From: Elusimicrobia bacterium RIFOXYA2_FULL_39_19
Lineage (GTDB): Bacteria > Elusimicrobiota > Endomicrobiia > CG1-02-37-114 > XYA2-FULL-39-19
Direction of reading: 5' to 3'
Length of the DNA: 47,839 bases
NCBI GenBank assembly: GCA_001800285.1
Contig: MGVC01000038.1
Location: 1 to 47,839 of the forward strand
In this document: piece after piece, positions 1 through 9,363 of the stretch
How the letters are laid out: the number at the start of each line of letters is the position of its first letter
Numbering within the stretch: the first letter of the stretch is position 1
Position numbers and translations under genes: made by a program
The notes under the pieces: generated by a model
What the model was told of the DNA's origin: nothing
Databases searched by the model: none
Seen by the model: the letters and a program-made list of their open reading frames with translations, nothing else

Positions 1-37
1 CTTAATGCGCCGTTCCATGAAAAGAGCAAAGCTAATC

Positions 38-184
38 TTAACAGCCTACAGCGAGAATTTGCTTTCGGCTAATTTGGACAGTAATGAATTCATTTAGGTT
101 ATTAATATTATCTTGAATAGGTTCAATATAATCAATTAATTCTAACTTTGGTTCAGTATTCGTTTTTTGTATGTCAGTATTCAT
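38..184 (-). CDS. Small hypothetical protein, 48 residues
   Basis: I do not recognise this short reading frame. It starts three bases after the stop of the methylase-tail fragment (TAA, TAA, then ATG) and reads MNTDIQKTNTEP at its start and ISRKQILAVGC at its end. It is hydrophilic, with no membrane segment or Cys/His motif. The tight spacing suggests it was co-transcribed with the restriction-modification remnant, and small helper ORFs are common behind such genes. No strong ribosome binding site is visible. It may be a real small protein, a decayed fragment or a chance frame. Confidence 0.25.
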   Translation of the reverse strand: MNTDIQKTNTEPKLELIDYIEPIQDNINNLNEFITVQISRKQILAVGC

Positions 185-187
185 TTA

Positions 188-340
188 TTATACACTCTTT
201 GCTTTGCTGATTCGGTTCCAAACAAAGCAACAGATGGCGCGGTAAACCTCTTTGCGTTCATTGGATGTCAGGGTTAAGGAATCAAAGACAATTTTGTCCA
301 GTTCTGCGCGATCTGACAATGGTTCCTGTTTTTCAATCAT
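188..340 (-). pseudogene. C-terminal tail of an Eco57I-type DNA methylase/restriction protein
   Basis: The 50-codon frame contains LDKIVFDSLTLTSNERKEVY followed by RAICCFVWNRISKAKSV. From memory this matches the last 35-40 residues of Eco57I-like (type IIG) N6-adenine methylase/restriction proteins, which end in a LDxIVFDxLGL(T/S)xxERxEVY helix pair. Nothing of the methylase body (no NPPY motif) is present: an in-frame TAG lies five codons upstream of the ATG, and the sequence before that belongs to another gene. I read it as a relic of a restriction-modification gene at the edge of the sugar cluster. Family assignment rests on motif memory; no search was possible. Confidence 0.5.
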
Positions 341-398
341 GATTTTAGAAATCTATAAGTGCTATTAATCAAGTCTGATACTCCTTGTTCAAAATTCT

Positions 399-1076
399 TC
401 AAGGTTTTCCACCACCTTCAATAAATCCTACCATGTCAATTAACTTTGCCTTTGTATATATATATTTCGTAGATTTCTCAGTAGTAAAATCAATAGTTTG
501 AATATGAAATCCGTCAATATCAGATTTGTTACTATTATAAAAATTCGCTATAACTTCCAGTGATTTCTTATTGAATGTATATATCCCCATTCCACGCCTG
601 AATAGTTGGTCAAAAGCAGGAACACACCCAAATACACCCATCATAATCTTTGATACTAAAGTATCGCTTGGATTGTTTTCATTACCAAGCAGATCCTTTA
701 TAGTTTTCTTAGTATTCAATAATAATTGAATCATTGAATTGTCATATTTATCAACATCTATTGTCCATACCCTATTGTCTATTTCTGTAATACCTTTAAT
801 CAATCCTTTAAAATTTGTTATGCTCTTGTATTTAAGAAGGAATGACGAACCTCTATACATTCCCCAACTTGCCAAATAACTTGCGATTTGGAGACAACTA
901 TTCTGCATATTAGCATTTGTTGCGAGTTGTTCTATAGAATTATCTTTATAAAACTGGCGGAAATAATTAAAACAATAGTCGAAAGAGGCATAACGATTAT
1001 TAGGTTCTCGTAATTTAAGGAAAGCCTCTATATTTCCTTTTACATTACCCATAAACTGTTTCTGATTCCTTTTCAT
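399..1076 (-). CDS. Conserved hypothetical protein (YLASWGMYRGSSFLL family)
   Basis: This 225-residue cytoplasmic protein has no signal peptide and no membrane segment. It carries the stretches RYASFDYCFNYFRQF near the N-terminus and ASYLASWGMYRGSSFLLKY in the first third. I associate the second motif with a widespread bacterial hypothetical family of about this length, so the gene is probably intact. No catalytic motif is evident and I do not assign a function. It lies on the same strand as the restriction-modification tail and is separated from the glycan cluster by a repeat-rich spacer. It probably belongs to the accessory/defence side of the boundary rather than to sugar catabolism. Its protein is noticeably richer in Asn, Lys and Ile than its neighbours. 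Confidence 0.6.
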   Translation of the reverse strand: MKRNQKQFMGNVKGNIEAFLKLREPNNRYASFDYCFNYFRQFYKDNSIEQLATNANMQNSCLQIASYLASWGMYRGSSFLLKYKSITNFKGLIKGITEIDNRVWTIDVDKYDNSMIQLLLNTKKTIKDLLGNENNPSDTLVSKIMMGVFGCVPAFDQLFRRGMGIYTFNKKSLEVIANFYNSNKSDIDGFHIQTIDFTTEKSTKYIYTKAKLIDMVGFIEGGGKP

Positions 1077-1234
1077 AACAATGCAATTGATGTCAGGTTT
1101 GACTTGCTTACTGCCTTACACTTCATCGCTCCATCGCTTTCTCTCTCTGCTTTCGCACTTCACCCGTCCCGCCTTGTCGTCCTCGGGCATTCCGCTAAAT
1201 CCTTGCAAAGCCCCGGGGACCTTATTTGTCGTAG

Positions 1235-1254
1235 ATTCCCGTTTTCACGGGAAT
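1235..1254. repeat. Dispersed ATTCCCG...CGGGAAT palindrome
   Basis: A 7-base inverted repeat (ATTCCCG / CGGGAAT) encloses the loop TTTTCA, inside the wider string GTCATTCCCGTGAAAACGGG on the minus strand. This is very like the 'CGTCATTCCCG...CGGGAATC' dispersed intergenic repeat seen at high copy in many bacterial genomes. Only one copy is visible in this window. It could form a hairpin at the end of the GH36 transcript. Confidence 0.6.
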
Positions 1255-1291
1255 GACATTTTCTCTGTCGTTCTTAGCCCGCCGCTTTTTT

Positions 1292-1308
1292 GCGGGAACT
1301 TGTCCCGC
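1292..1308. repeat. Inverted repeat GCGGGA-N5-TCCCGC
   Basis: Two perfect 6-base arms flank the loop ACTTG. It sits 37 bases beyond the ATTCCCG palindrome and shares its GGGA/TCCC core, so the two may belong to one composite repeat element. There is no T-run on either side, so a plain intrinsic terminator is not clear. Confidence 0.45.
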
Positions 1309-1347
1309 TCTGGAGGGATCGCTGCCTTTTACTGCCTTTGCTTCTCG

Positions 1348-1361
1348 ACTTCGCTCGAAGT
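1348..1361. repeat. Inverted repeat ACTTCG-CT-CGAAGT
   Basis: A near-perfect palindrome with 6-base arms and a 2-base centre lies about 20 bases past the GH36 stop codon. Sequences of the form CTTCGACTTCGCTC are common dispersed intergenic elements. It may form a small hairpin behind the GH36 gene; no following T-run is seen on the minus strand. Confidence 0.4.
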
Positions 1362-1381
1362 TTATAAACCAGGATTTGCAG

Positions 1382-3649
1382 TTAGCCTGCTTTTATTTTT
1401 ATTTTGTTTTCTTTTTTCAGGTTCAGCTTAAGTTCAACTATGCCTTTTTTGGCTTTTAAACCTTTAGGCTTGAAATTACCCGGCAGGGCAATATATATTT
1501 TCCCGGTTTTTCCGGCAAACTTTTTTACTTTTAATTCATATTCTTTTAACTGTTCGTTGTAGGCTGCAGCGCTTAGCTCTACCGCGCCCTGGGTGATATG
1601 AATATCCGTACCTACCACCTGCGGGACATCTGCAACAGGCGTAACACGTAAAAGAACAACACTTCTTGCCGGTACATTTCTAATTTCTATTTCATTCTTA
1701 TGAATACCCATGTATTTTTCTTTCCAGAAATCAAAAACATGGTTAGATTCTGCGTTTACCCCTAATTCCTTAAAATCCAATTTAAATGTTTTTTTGTCTT
1801 CTGAATGATTGAACAAACCGACCACATTATAAGAAGCATGACCAAGCTTTAATGAAAGGTTATACACATATGGTATTCTTTCCTTCATAAAATTTAGCGG
1901 TTCTGCGGTACTGGTGTGCGGAATTAATACTTTATCAAGAATTTTTTTTCTTTTAGGCGCTAATGTTAAAGGATTATCGCTCCAGATTGAATTTCCTCCG
2001 CTCATCGATAAAAGAGAAGCCCAAAATATTGCTTCATTTTCCGATAAATCCGAATTGTCACCTTCCTGTCTTACGACAATATAATCCGGATCGTTATGCC
2101 AGACTTTTCTGTTTAAAAAAAACATATTTAAAGTACTTGGGATTCCTTCAATTATAGGACAGGGTCCTGTGTAACCGCCTTTTCTTCCGGATTTTTTCCA
2201 ACCCCATTTTGCACCTATATCCTCACCTACTCTCATAGCATTTACAACACCAATGCTCGGGCTAAATGCCCCGCCGATAAAATATGTATCGTCACCTATT
2301 CCTTTTCTAAATGCTTCTATTCCCATTCTATAAGCTTTGGCTTTTGATACTTTTTTATCGTATAAAATGCCATCCATAAACGCGCCTACTACAGCACCGT
2401 CAAATTTTATATATTCATACCCGTATTCTTTGGTCCATTTACGGCCTAATTCTTCCATCCAGTTAAGTGCTCCTGGATGCGAACAATCAAGGATGTATCC
2501 AACTTCGCCAAAATGGTTTATCTCTCTGGGTTCATCTTTTTCGTTTTTCATTAACCAGTCAGGATGTTCTTTTGCCATGTCGCTTTGTTTGCTTACTAAA
2601 AATGGTGTCATCCATATACCGGGCTTAAACCCGTATTTTTTAACCTGGTCTGCAAACCACTTGGGGCCGTGAGGAAACTTTTCGTTCCATTTATCCCAGT
2701 CTCCCTTGAAAATCTGATAGCCTGAATCAATCTGGATGTATTCAAAAGGATATTCAGCTTTATTTTCTGACATATGTTTTACCATGGCAAGTATGTTTTT
2801 TTCTGTTGTTTTTTCCCGATATTCTTTACCGGCAAAATAAACAAATGGGGACCAGGCAGAAACAGTTTTTTCTTTTATAAGCGGTTTGTTTTCAGCTGCC
2901 AGTATATCTGAATAGCAACTGATGCCCTGTTTGTTCTTATCTATAAAGTTCAAATACAGCCTTTCAGATTTACATTCAGCACCATTTTCAATATAAATAC
3001 CATCACCTATGTTTGAAGCCCTGAATTCTTCTGCAAAATCTACGCTTTTATGAGTATTTACATAGATTTCTCCAATAAAATCTTTTACTGTCACAAACCC
3101 CGCTGTAAGACAGTTATCTGAAAATGCATCTTGTATTATTGTAAAAATGTAGCTCCTGAAGTATCTTTTATTACTGTGAATGATATCTTCTTCTATGTTA
3201 ACGGCTTTTACTGGATATGAAGTAAAGGGCACTTCAAGAAAATTCCACCAGATGTCTTTCTTGCTTATATAAAACTTCCCGTTTTCACTTGAAAGAAATG
3301 AAAATAAATCAATCCTGTCAAGCCTTATTGATTTTCCGCTGTTATTTCTTATTTTAGAACTTATGAAAAAATGAGATTCATTTTCCGGAAGCTCTATTGT
3401 AACTTCATATTCCACAGAATCATTATTTTTAACAGATATAATTGCATTATTATTTTCTATTCTTATATCTTTTTTCAAGTTTGAATTGGTTTTTAATGAA
3501 CTAATACACCCTGATTCATCTTTATAAAACACCTGAGAAAAACACCTGTCAAAAAGCGCCCTGTCGTTTTTTATATCCCATCCCGAAATACTGCCGTCTT
3601 CTGCAACAACTACTTTACAAACATCGTTTTGCAACACATAATCCTGCAT
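1382..3649 (-). CDS. GH36-family alpha-galactosidase (melibiase-like)
   Basis: A 755-residue cytoplasmic glycoside hydrolase; no signal peptide. The N-terminal half is a beta-sandwich. The TIM barrel starts near residue 295 (YIQIDSGYQ, then GFKPGIWMTPF). The GH36 catalytic pair is in place: Asp417 in YIKFDG matches the nucleophile motif K-x-D, and Asp477 in MRVGEDIGAKW is the expected acid/base. A beta-rich domain rich in Lys and Gly follows from about residue 650 to the end. The family hydrolyses terminal alpha-galactosides such as melibiose and raffinose; close relatives act on alpha-N-acetylgalactosaminides, so sugar specificity is open. The start has a good AGGGGGA ribosome binding site. 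It is the last gene of the cluster, and a repeat-rich spacer follows. Confidence 0.85.
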   Translation of the reverse strand: MQDYVLQNDVCKVVVAEDGSISGWDIKNDRALFDRCFSQVFYKDESGCISSLKTNSNLKKDIRIENNNAIISVKNNDSVEYEVTIELPENESHFFISSKIRNNSGKSIRLDRIDLFSFLSSENGKFYISKKDIWWNFLEVPFTSYPVKAVNIEEDIIHSNKRYFRSYIFTIIQDAFSDNCLTAGFVTVKDFIGEIYVNTHKSVDFAEEFRASNIGDGIYIENGAECKSERLYLNFIDKNKQGISCYSDILAAENKPLIKEKTVSAWSPFVYFAGKEYREKTTEKNILAMVKHMSENKAEYPFEYIQIDSGYQIFKGDWDKWNEKFPHGPKWFADQVKKYGFKPGIWMTPFLVSKQSDMAKEHPDWLMKNEKDEPREINHFGEVGYILDCSHPGALNWMEELGRKWTKEYGYEYIKFDGAVVGAFMDGILYDKKVSKAKAYRMGIEAFRKGIGDDTYFIGGAFSPSIGVVNAMRVGEDIGAKWGWKKSGRKGGYTGPCPIIEGIPSTLNMFFLNRKVWHNDPDYIVVRQEGDNSDLSENEAIFWASLLSMSGGNSIWSDNPLTLAPKRKKILDKVLIPHTSTAEPLNFMKERIPYVYNLSLKLGHASYNVVGLFNHSEDKKTFKLDFKELGVNAESNHVFDFWKEKYMGIHKNEIEIRNVPARSVVLLRVTPVADVPQVVGTDIHITQGAVELSAAAYNEQLKEYELKVKKFAGKTGKIYIALPGNFKPKGLKAKKGIVELKLNLKKENKIKIKAG

Positions 3650-3692
3650 TTTATCCCCCTTTTTTATTTGTTACATCCGTTATTAGTTAAAT

Positions 3693-4475
3693 TTAACTTA
3701 TAAATTCTTTAAAATTATCAGAGAATATAAGTTTTTTTTGTTTATTATTTAATCCAAGTTTTGTAAACAACCTGTTATCTTTATTAGTACTTCCTGTAGG
3801 AACTGTATCTGCGGGAAAAGATGAATCACTCCCCCAGATAAGCGATTCCGGGCCCACTAAAGCCAATGCTTTTTTTACCGCATCTTCCCTGTAATTATCA
3901 GGTGTGCCCGGAGTTAAGTCTATATAGGCCTGTTTATTATCCGGCCTCATGCGCTTAATTTTCTGTACAACAGCAATACATTCATCTGTCCAGGGCCAGC
4001 TTATATGAGCCAGCGCAAATTTGACCTTTGGAAATTGATAAAGAATTTCATATTCTGCAGGCCGGCAGAATCTTGAAGTGTCACCTTCTGTCCATAATAT
4101 GCCGGAATGAAAAAGAATAGGTTTATTTAATTCGCTTATTTTTTTATAAACAGGCAAAACTCTTTTATCCCAGGGAAACCAACCGTCCGGGATAATTTTA
4201 AAACCTTTAATGCCTTTTTCTTTCACTGCCCAATCCAATAAACCCATTATTTTTGGATAAGTCGGGTCTATAAAAGCAAAAGGAATAATCCTGCCATTGG
4301 CTTTTTTTGAAATTTCAGAAAGCCGGCTGATATACTCTTTTACTTTACTCCCTTTTTTGTTTGGATTTTCAGAAAACAAACATGCAATATTGGTCTTTTT
4401 TTTGTCTAATATTTTACTAATTTCACCAACATTTACATTACCTTTCACGTGAACATGACAATCAACAACCTTCAT
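3693..4475 (-). CDS. Metal-dependent amidohydrolase (amidohydrolase_2 family)
   Basis: A 260-residue soluble TIM-barrel hydrolase. The metal-binding HxH motif is at the very start (DCHVH, His7 and His9), a further His lies in LAHISWPW (His157), and the late Asp is in LIWGSDSS (Asp217). These match COG2159-type amidohydrolases, which act on lactones, decarboxylate ring acids or open cyclic amides. In a sugar cluster a sugar-lactone or uronate role is possible but not shown. The start has a GGAGG site seven bases upstream, inside the end of the DMT exporter gene (14-base overlap), so the two are translationally coupled. An apparent stub of a second copy lies just upstream of the exporter. Confidence 0.75.
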   Translation of the reverse strand: MKVVDCHVHVKGNVNVGEISKILDKKKTNIACLFSENPNKKGSKVKEYISRLSEISKKANGRIIPFAFIDPTYPKIMGLLDWAVKEKGIKGFKIIPDGWFPWDKRVLPVYKKISELNKPILFHSGILWTEGDTSRFCRPAEYEILYQFPKVKFALAHISWPWTDECIAVVQKIKRMRPDNKQAYIDLTPGTPDNYREDAVKKALALVGPESLIWGSDSSFPADTVPTGSTNKDNRLFTKLGLNNKQKKLIFSDNFKEFIS

Positions 4476-5352
4476 TTTTTGCCTCCGGATTTTTACAATT
4501 ACTTTCTTTTTCTACCAGCAACAATAAACAAGAACCAAGTACAATCACCATGCCAATGATACCTTTCACTGAAACAAATTCTCCAAAAATAATAATACCG
4601 ATAAAAATATTTAATACCGGGCTTAACATTTCAAGAATAGACCCCGTAGAAACTGAAAAATATTTATATGAATACGTGCAAAGAAGCTGGCCGACAGCTG
4701 CGGTTATGCCGATAAGCAGCAATATGACACCGCCTGAAATTCCAATCTTGCAAGGAATAATATTGGCAGGTATTATAACCAGCCATATGCCTATAGCACA
4801 CTGCGCAAAAAATATTGCATAAGACGAATCTGTATCATGCAGTTTTTTAAGCGTTACCAAAGCAATACCACTGATACAGGCGCCCAAAATTGCCACGAGC
4901 TCATATACCCCGATATTTGAAAACCCCTCCCCCTTGCTGGTCGAAATCAGAAATATTCCGATGAAAGAAATAAAAATCAGCAGCCATTTGCTAAAAGGGA
5001 CTTTTTCTTTTAAGATAAGAACGCTGCCAATCGTTGCGAAGATAGGAAAAGAATAGCCCAGTACGGTTGCCTTGGCGAGGCCAATTTTGCTTATTGTAAG
5101 ATAGAAAATAAATACCGAAAGGCCGCTTAAAAGCCCTCTTAAGAATAATATTTTTCCGTTGTTAAATGTAAGGTTTATTTTTCCGATAATTGCAGCTGTC
5201 CCCAGTAATGAAAACCCTATCACAAACCGGTACAAAGCCGTTTTATAAGAATCAATGTACGACACATAACGAACCATCCCAGCCATGGCCGAGAAAAATA
5301 TACTTGACAAAATTATTGCAGTAATGCCTTTTAGATAATCATGTTTTATCAT
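4462..5352 (-). CDS. EamA/DMT-superfamily membrane transporter
   Basis: About 296 residues with ten hydrophobic segments in two similar halves, as in EamA (drug/metabolite transporter) proteins, which export or exchange small metabolites across the inner membrane. The GTG at position 5376 also opens the frame, but it has no ribosome binding site. The ATG used here (MIKHDYLKG) follows directly after the amidohydrolase stub, whose TAA ends four bases before it, with a GGAG about 11 bases upstream. It overlaps the downstream amidohydrolase by 14 bases, suggesting that the pair handles one metabolite. Substrate cannot be inferred. Confidence 0.8.
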   Translation of the reverse strand: MIKHDYLKGITAIILSSIFFSAMAGMVRYVSYIDSYKTALYRFVIGFSLLGTAAIIGKINLTFNNGKILFLRGLLSGLSVFIFYLTISKIGLAKATVLGYSFPIFATIGSVLILKEKVPFSKWLLIFISFIGIFLISTSKGEGFSNIGVYELVAILGACISGIALVTLKKLHDTDSSYAIFFAQCAIGIWLVIIPANIIPCKIGISGGVILLLIGITAAVGQLLCTYSYKYFSVSTGSILEMLSPVLNIFIGIIIFGEFVSVKGIIGMVIVLGSCLLLLVEKESNCKNPEAKNEGC

Positions 5353-5356
5353 TTTT

Positions 5357-5416
5357 TTAAATTTCTCCAATGTCACTTTTCAAATGAATGTGACAATCAA
5401 TAACTTTTAATTTCAT
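5357..5416 (-). pseudogene. Vestigial N-terminal stub of an amidohydrolase
   Basis: This 19-codon frame reads MKLKVIDCHIHLKSDIGEI and then stops. It aligns residue by residue with the start of the full amidohydrolase downstream (MKVVDCHVHVKG...VGEI), including the HxH metal motif. It overlaps the end of the GH127-like gene and the long start of the EamA gene. The simplest reading is a former amidohydrolase copy cut down to its first residues when the transporter gene arrived, or by a partial tandem duplication. The DNA has diverged, so it is not recent. It may now serve only to couple translation into the transporter. Confidence 0.6.
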
Positions 5417-7370
5417 TTTTTACCCACGGGAATATTGTAACACGTAATTTTGAGCATCCATAAGGCACAAGAGTAACAATTTCTGTTTTTTCTTTTGAAT
5501 ACTTTTTTAATGATTTAGGGTCAGGCAATTGCGATGTGAAAACAAATTTCCCTTTAAAACTCTTTTTTATTATTTTTACATCATCCCACTCTGTCCTGAC
5601 AACCTTTTTTTTATGTTCCATTTTCCAATCATGTATTCTTTTTACGGGAACACGCAACTCTATAGGGGCGGTATGTATGCTCCAGGGATTATTAGTGAAG
5701 GGCTTATTAATTATCTTTATATCCTCTACCGGATTGTTTTTATCAAGGCATAAAGCATAATTCCAGGCACTTTTAGGGTACAGGTTCCATGCGGGATATT
5801 TTTTATTTGACCTTTTTTCATTTTTTTCAATTTTCCAGTCTTCTTCAATCTTCAACGAATAAACAAGAGGGCCTCTTTCAATTCCAATACCGCCCTTTGG
5901 CCATCTGGTTAACTTTATATCCATAGGCAAAACCAGGCTTATCAGGTCATTATTATTGAAATTCTGAGTTATATTAACAAACAATCCGCCGCTTATACCT
6001 GATTTAAATATTTTTCCGTTATAAATTATATCTGCTTTTTTACACCACCCGGGTATACGCAGGGTAAATGTAAATCTAACCTTATCTGAAGTTTTTATTC
6101 TGAAATTAATCTTTTCAGAAAAAGGATAATTTGTTTCTTCAATAATAGTTACTTTTTGATTATTCCTGCCAATTCCTGTAGAAATTTTGCTCGGCCCGTA
6201 CATTAATGCTGTCAATCCATTGGTTTTATCCTTCATCCACATTTTTGATACGTAGTTTGGCATAATCCTGTTAACTTCACCCGGGCAACACTCAACAGAA
6301 GGTACGGGCATATAGGCCATATCATTGTTGCCTCTTAGATAAAGATTGTGGTTTGAAGTTCTATCTGCAATAACCTGGTTCGGGCATGAAAAATACTGCA
6401 GCGCCTTAAAGTCGCTGCGTACAGCCCCGGGAGCCGCATTAAAGCAGGCACGTTCAATTTTATCTGCATACTCCGTTTTACCTGTTGCAGTCAAAAGATA
6501 CCCCACGCTCCATGAATAATCAGCAATATCGCAAGTTTCATGTGAATCAAGAGGATCTTTGCCTTCTAAATATTCACTTGAACTGCATATTCCATCAATG
6601 AGCATATGGTCCCTATCAATTTTATTGTAAGCATTTATAGTTGAATTAAGATACTTTTTCCTGCCGGTATAGGCATACAGGATTGCACCAAGTTTTGCTG
6701 TTTCGTTATAGGTAACTCCGTGTTCATTAGGACGTTTGTCTGACAGAAGATTCTTTAATGAGGTAGGACAATCAGGCAAATTTCTGTTATATTCACTGTA
6801 TTCCTTCTCAGCATACTTCAATAAACGTTTATCTTTTGTTTCTCCATAAAGCCATAAAATGATTTCCAGATTACAAATATCTCTCCATTTTGAGTGAGGA
6901 AATTTGTTGGAAAGGTAATGTTTCTTAAGGGCACTTAATATCTTTTTATTTTTACTTGCTGAATATTCAGCAATAAATGTCCTGAAAAAAACTGCATGAG
7001 ACCAACGCCAGCGGTCATATTCTTTTGTTGATTTAAGGAATTTCGGCCCCAGATATCCGTCTGAGTCAGGATGAGCCAAAACATAATTAATATATTCTTT
7101 TGCTTTATTTATGAGAAATTTATCTTTTAAAAGATAACCGCAGCGAATCATCCCGTCGATCCAGTAGCCAGTCTGTTCATACGGATACCAGCTATGACTG
7201 TGTATCTTTTCTGATAAATCAGACGATTTCCATATTCCGCTGTTAAAAGGATACCCCACCTTATCCAAATATCCAGTTAGTCCGTTTCTCTGGTTTTGCA
7301 GATACTGATACAGCCATCCTTCGGGTTTAATTGAAACAATAGGCAATTCATATAATTTTGAATAATTCAT
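5397..7370 (-). CDS. GH127-like (DUF1680) beta-L-arabinofuranosidase-type hydrolase
   Basis: A 657-residue cytoplasmic protein with an (alpha/alpha)6-barrel profile. The zinc-thiolate catalytic site of GH127 is visible: the ETC motif (Glu278, Cys280, in DSHETCDIADY) and the CC pair (Cys361, Cys362, in VECCPGEVNR). Their spacing of about 80 residues is close to that in the characterised HypBA1 enzyme. GH127 and its relatives GH142 and GH146 remove beta-L-arabinofuranose through a cysteine nucleophile. The C-terminal part is a beta-sandwich with LRIPGWC and GPLVYSL motifs typical of DUF1680. Exact linkage is unknown. Its 3' end overlaps the amidohydrolase stub, and a MarC-family gene lies 11 bases upstream. 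Confidence 0.8.
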   Translation of the reverse strand: MNYSKLYELPIVSIKPEGWLYQYLQNQRNGLTGYLDKVGYPFNSGIWKSSDLSEKIHSHSWYPYEQTGYWIDGMIRCGYLLKDKFLINKAKEYINYVLAHPDSDGYLGPKFLKSTKEYDRWRWSHAVFFRTFIAEYSASKNKKILSALKKHYLSNKFPHSKWRDICNLEIILWLYGETKDKRLLKYAEKEYSEYNRNLPDCPTSLKNLLSDKRPNEHGVTYNETAKLGAILYAYTGRKKYLNSTINAYNKIDRDHMLIDGICSSSEYLEGKDPLDSHETCDIADYSWSVGYLLTATGKTEYADKIERACFNAAPGAVRSDFKALQYFSCPNQVIADRTSNHNLYLRGNNDMAYMPVPSVECCPGEVNRIMPNYVSKMWMKDKTNGLTALMYGPSKISTGIGRNNQKVTIIEETNYPFSEKINFRIKTSDKVRFTFTLRIPGWCKKADIIYNGKIFKSGISGGLFVNITQNFNNNDLISLVLPMDIKLTRWPKGGIGIERGPLVYSLKIEEDWKIEKNEKRSNKKYPAWNLYPKSAWNYALCLDKNNPVEDIKIINKPFTNNPWSIHTAPIELRVPVKRIHDWKMEHKKKVVRTEWDDVKIIKKSFKGKFVFTSQLPDPKSLKKYSKEKTEIVTLVPYGCSKLRVTIFPWVKNEIKSY

Positions 7371-7381
7371 ATTTCTTTTAA

Positions 7382-7974
7382 CTATCGACTAAAATAATCC
7401 GAAATAATACTAATAACTCCCTTTCTAAAAAGCATTACCCCGATAGCCGCTAAAAGCAAACTGGCTATTTTTGAAAGAATTTCTATAAAAGCTTCGCCAA
7501 AAATCTGTTTTATGTAATCAGCATTGATAAATATTATGCCCGCCACAACCATGTTTGCAAAAAATGAGATAATAACTATCGGCCAGCTGTAAAGGTCTAC
7601 CAGAATAAGCAATGTTGAAAGCACACCCGGCCCTATAAGTAACGGCGTTGCCAATGGCACAGCGGCAAGATGTTTAGTAATTGCGTGGTACTGTTCTTTG
7701 CCAATAAGTGTGATAATAGAAAGTATAAAAAGCAAAGCTCCGCCGGCAATCATAAAATCCGGAGTAGTTATGCTTAAAAACTCAAATATGGCTTTTCCTA
7801 CTAATATAAAGGAAACGCCCAGGAGAAAAGCAAAAAATATGGATTTTCTTATAATCTTTTTTACTTCTTTAAAATCCATGTCTTTGGTAAATCCTAAAAG
7901 CAAAGGCACCGTACCCAATGCATCCACCGCCACAAAAAGCGGTATAAATGTAAGAAAAAATACTTTTGTTGTCA

Positions 7975-7975
<1 letters not shown>
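7382..7975 (-). CDS. MarC-family (UPF0056) integral membrane protein
   Basis: A 197-residue, six-segment membrane protein. The N-terminal FIPLFVAVDALGTVPLLLGF and the middle GGALLFILSIITL and PLATPLLIGPGVLSTLLIL segments are the usual MarC signatures. The family is found in the inner membrane and its function is unsettled; an old link with multiple antibiotic resistance has not held up. The ATG overlaps the stop of the GH1 gene (TAATG), so it is co-translated with a beta-glucosidase and followed by a GH127-like enzyme. A transport role connected with sugars is only a suggestion from position. Confidence 0.85.
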
Positions 7976-9360
<1,385 letters not shown>

Positions 9361-9363
9361 TTA

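Larger units (their letters stand above)
1077..1381. other. Gene-free repeat-rich boundary spacer
   Basis: About 300 bases without a credible gene separate the unknown 225-residue protein from the end of the GH36 gene. The stretch is visibly richer in G and C than the flanking genes and contains three short inverted repeats (listed separately). Plus-strand open frames run through it, but they have low-complexity Leu/Ser/Phe-rich translations and no ribosome binding site. I read it as the 3' boundary and transcription end of the glycan cluster, seeded with dispersed repeat elements. Confidence 0.55.

Noticed and set aside
1081-1431. Plus-strand 116-codon open frame over the boundary spacer
   Set aside because: Low-complexity Leu/Ser/Phe-rich translation, no ribosome binding site, and it crosses the dispersed palindromes and the end of the GH36 gene.
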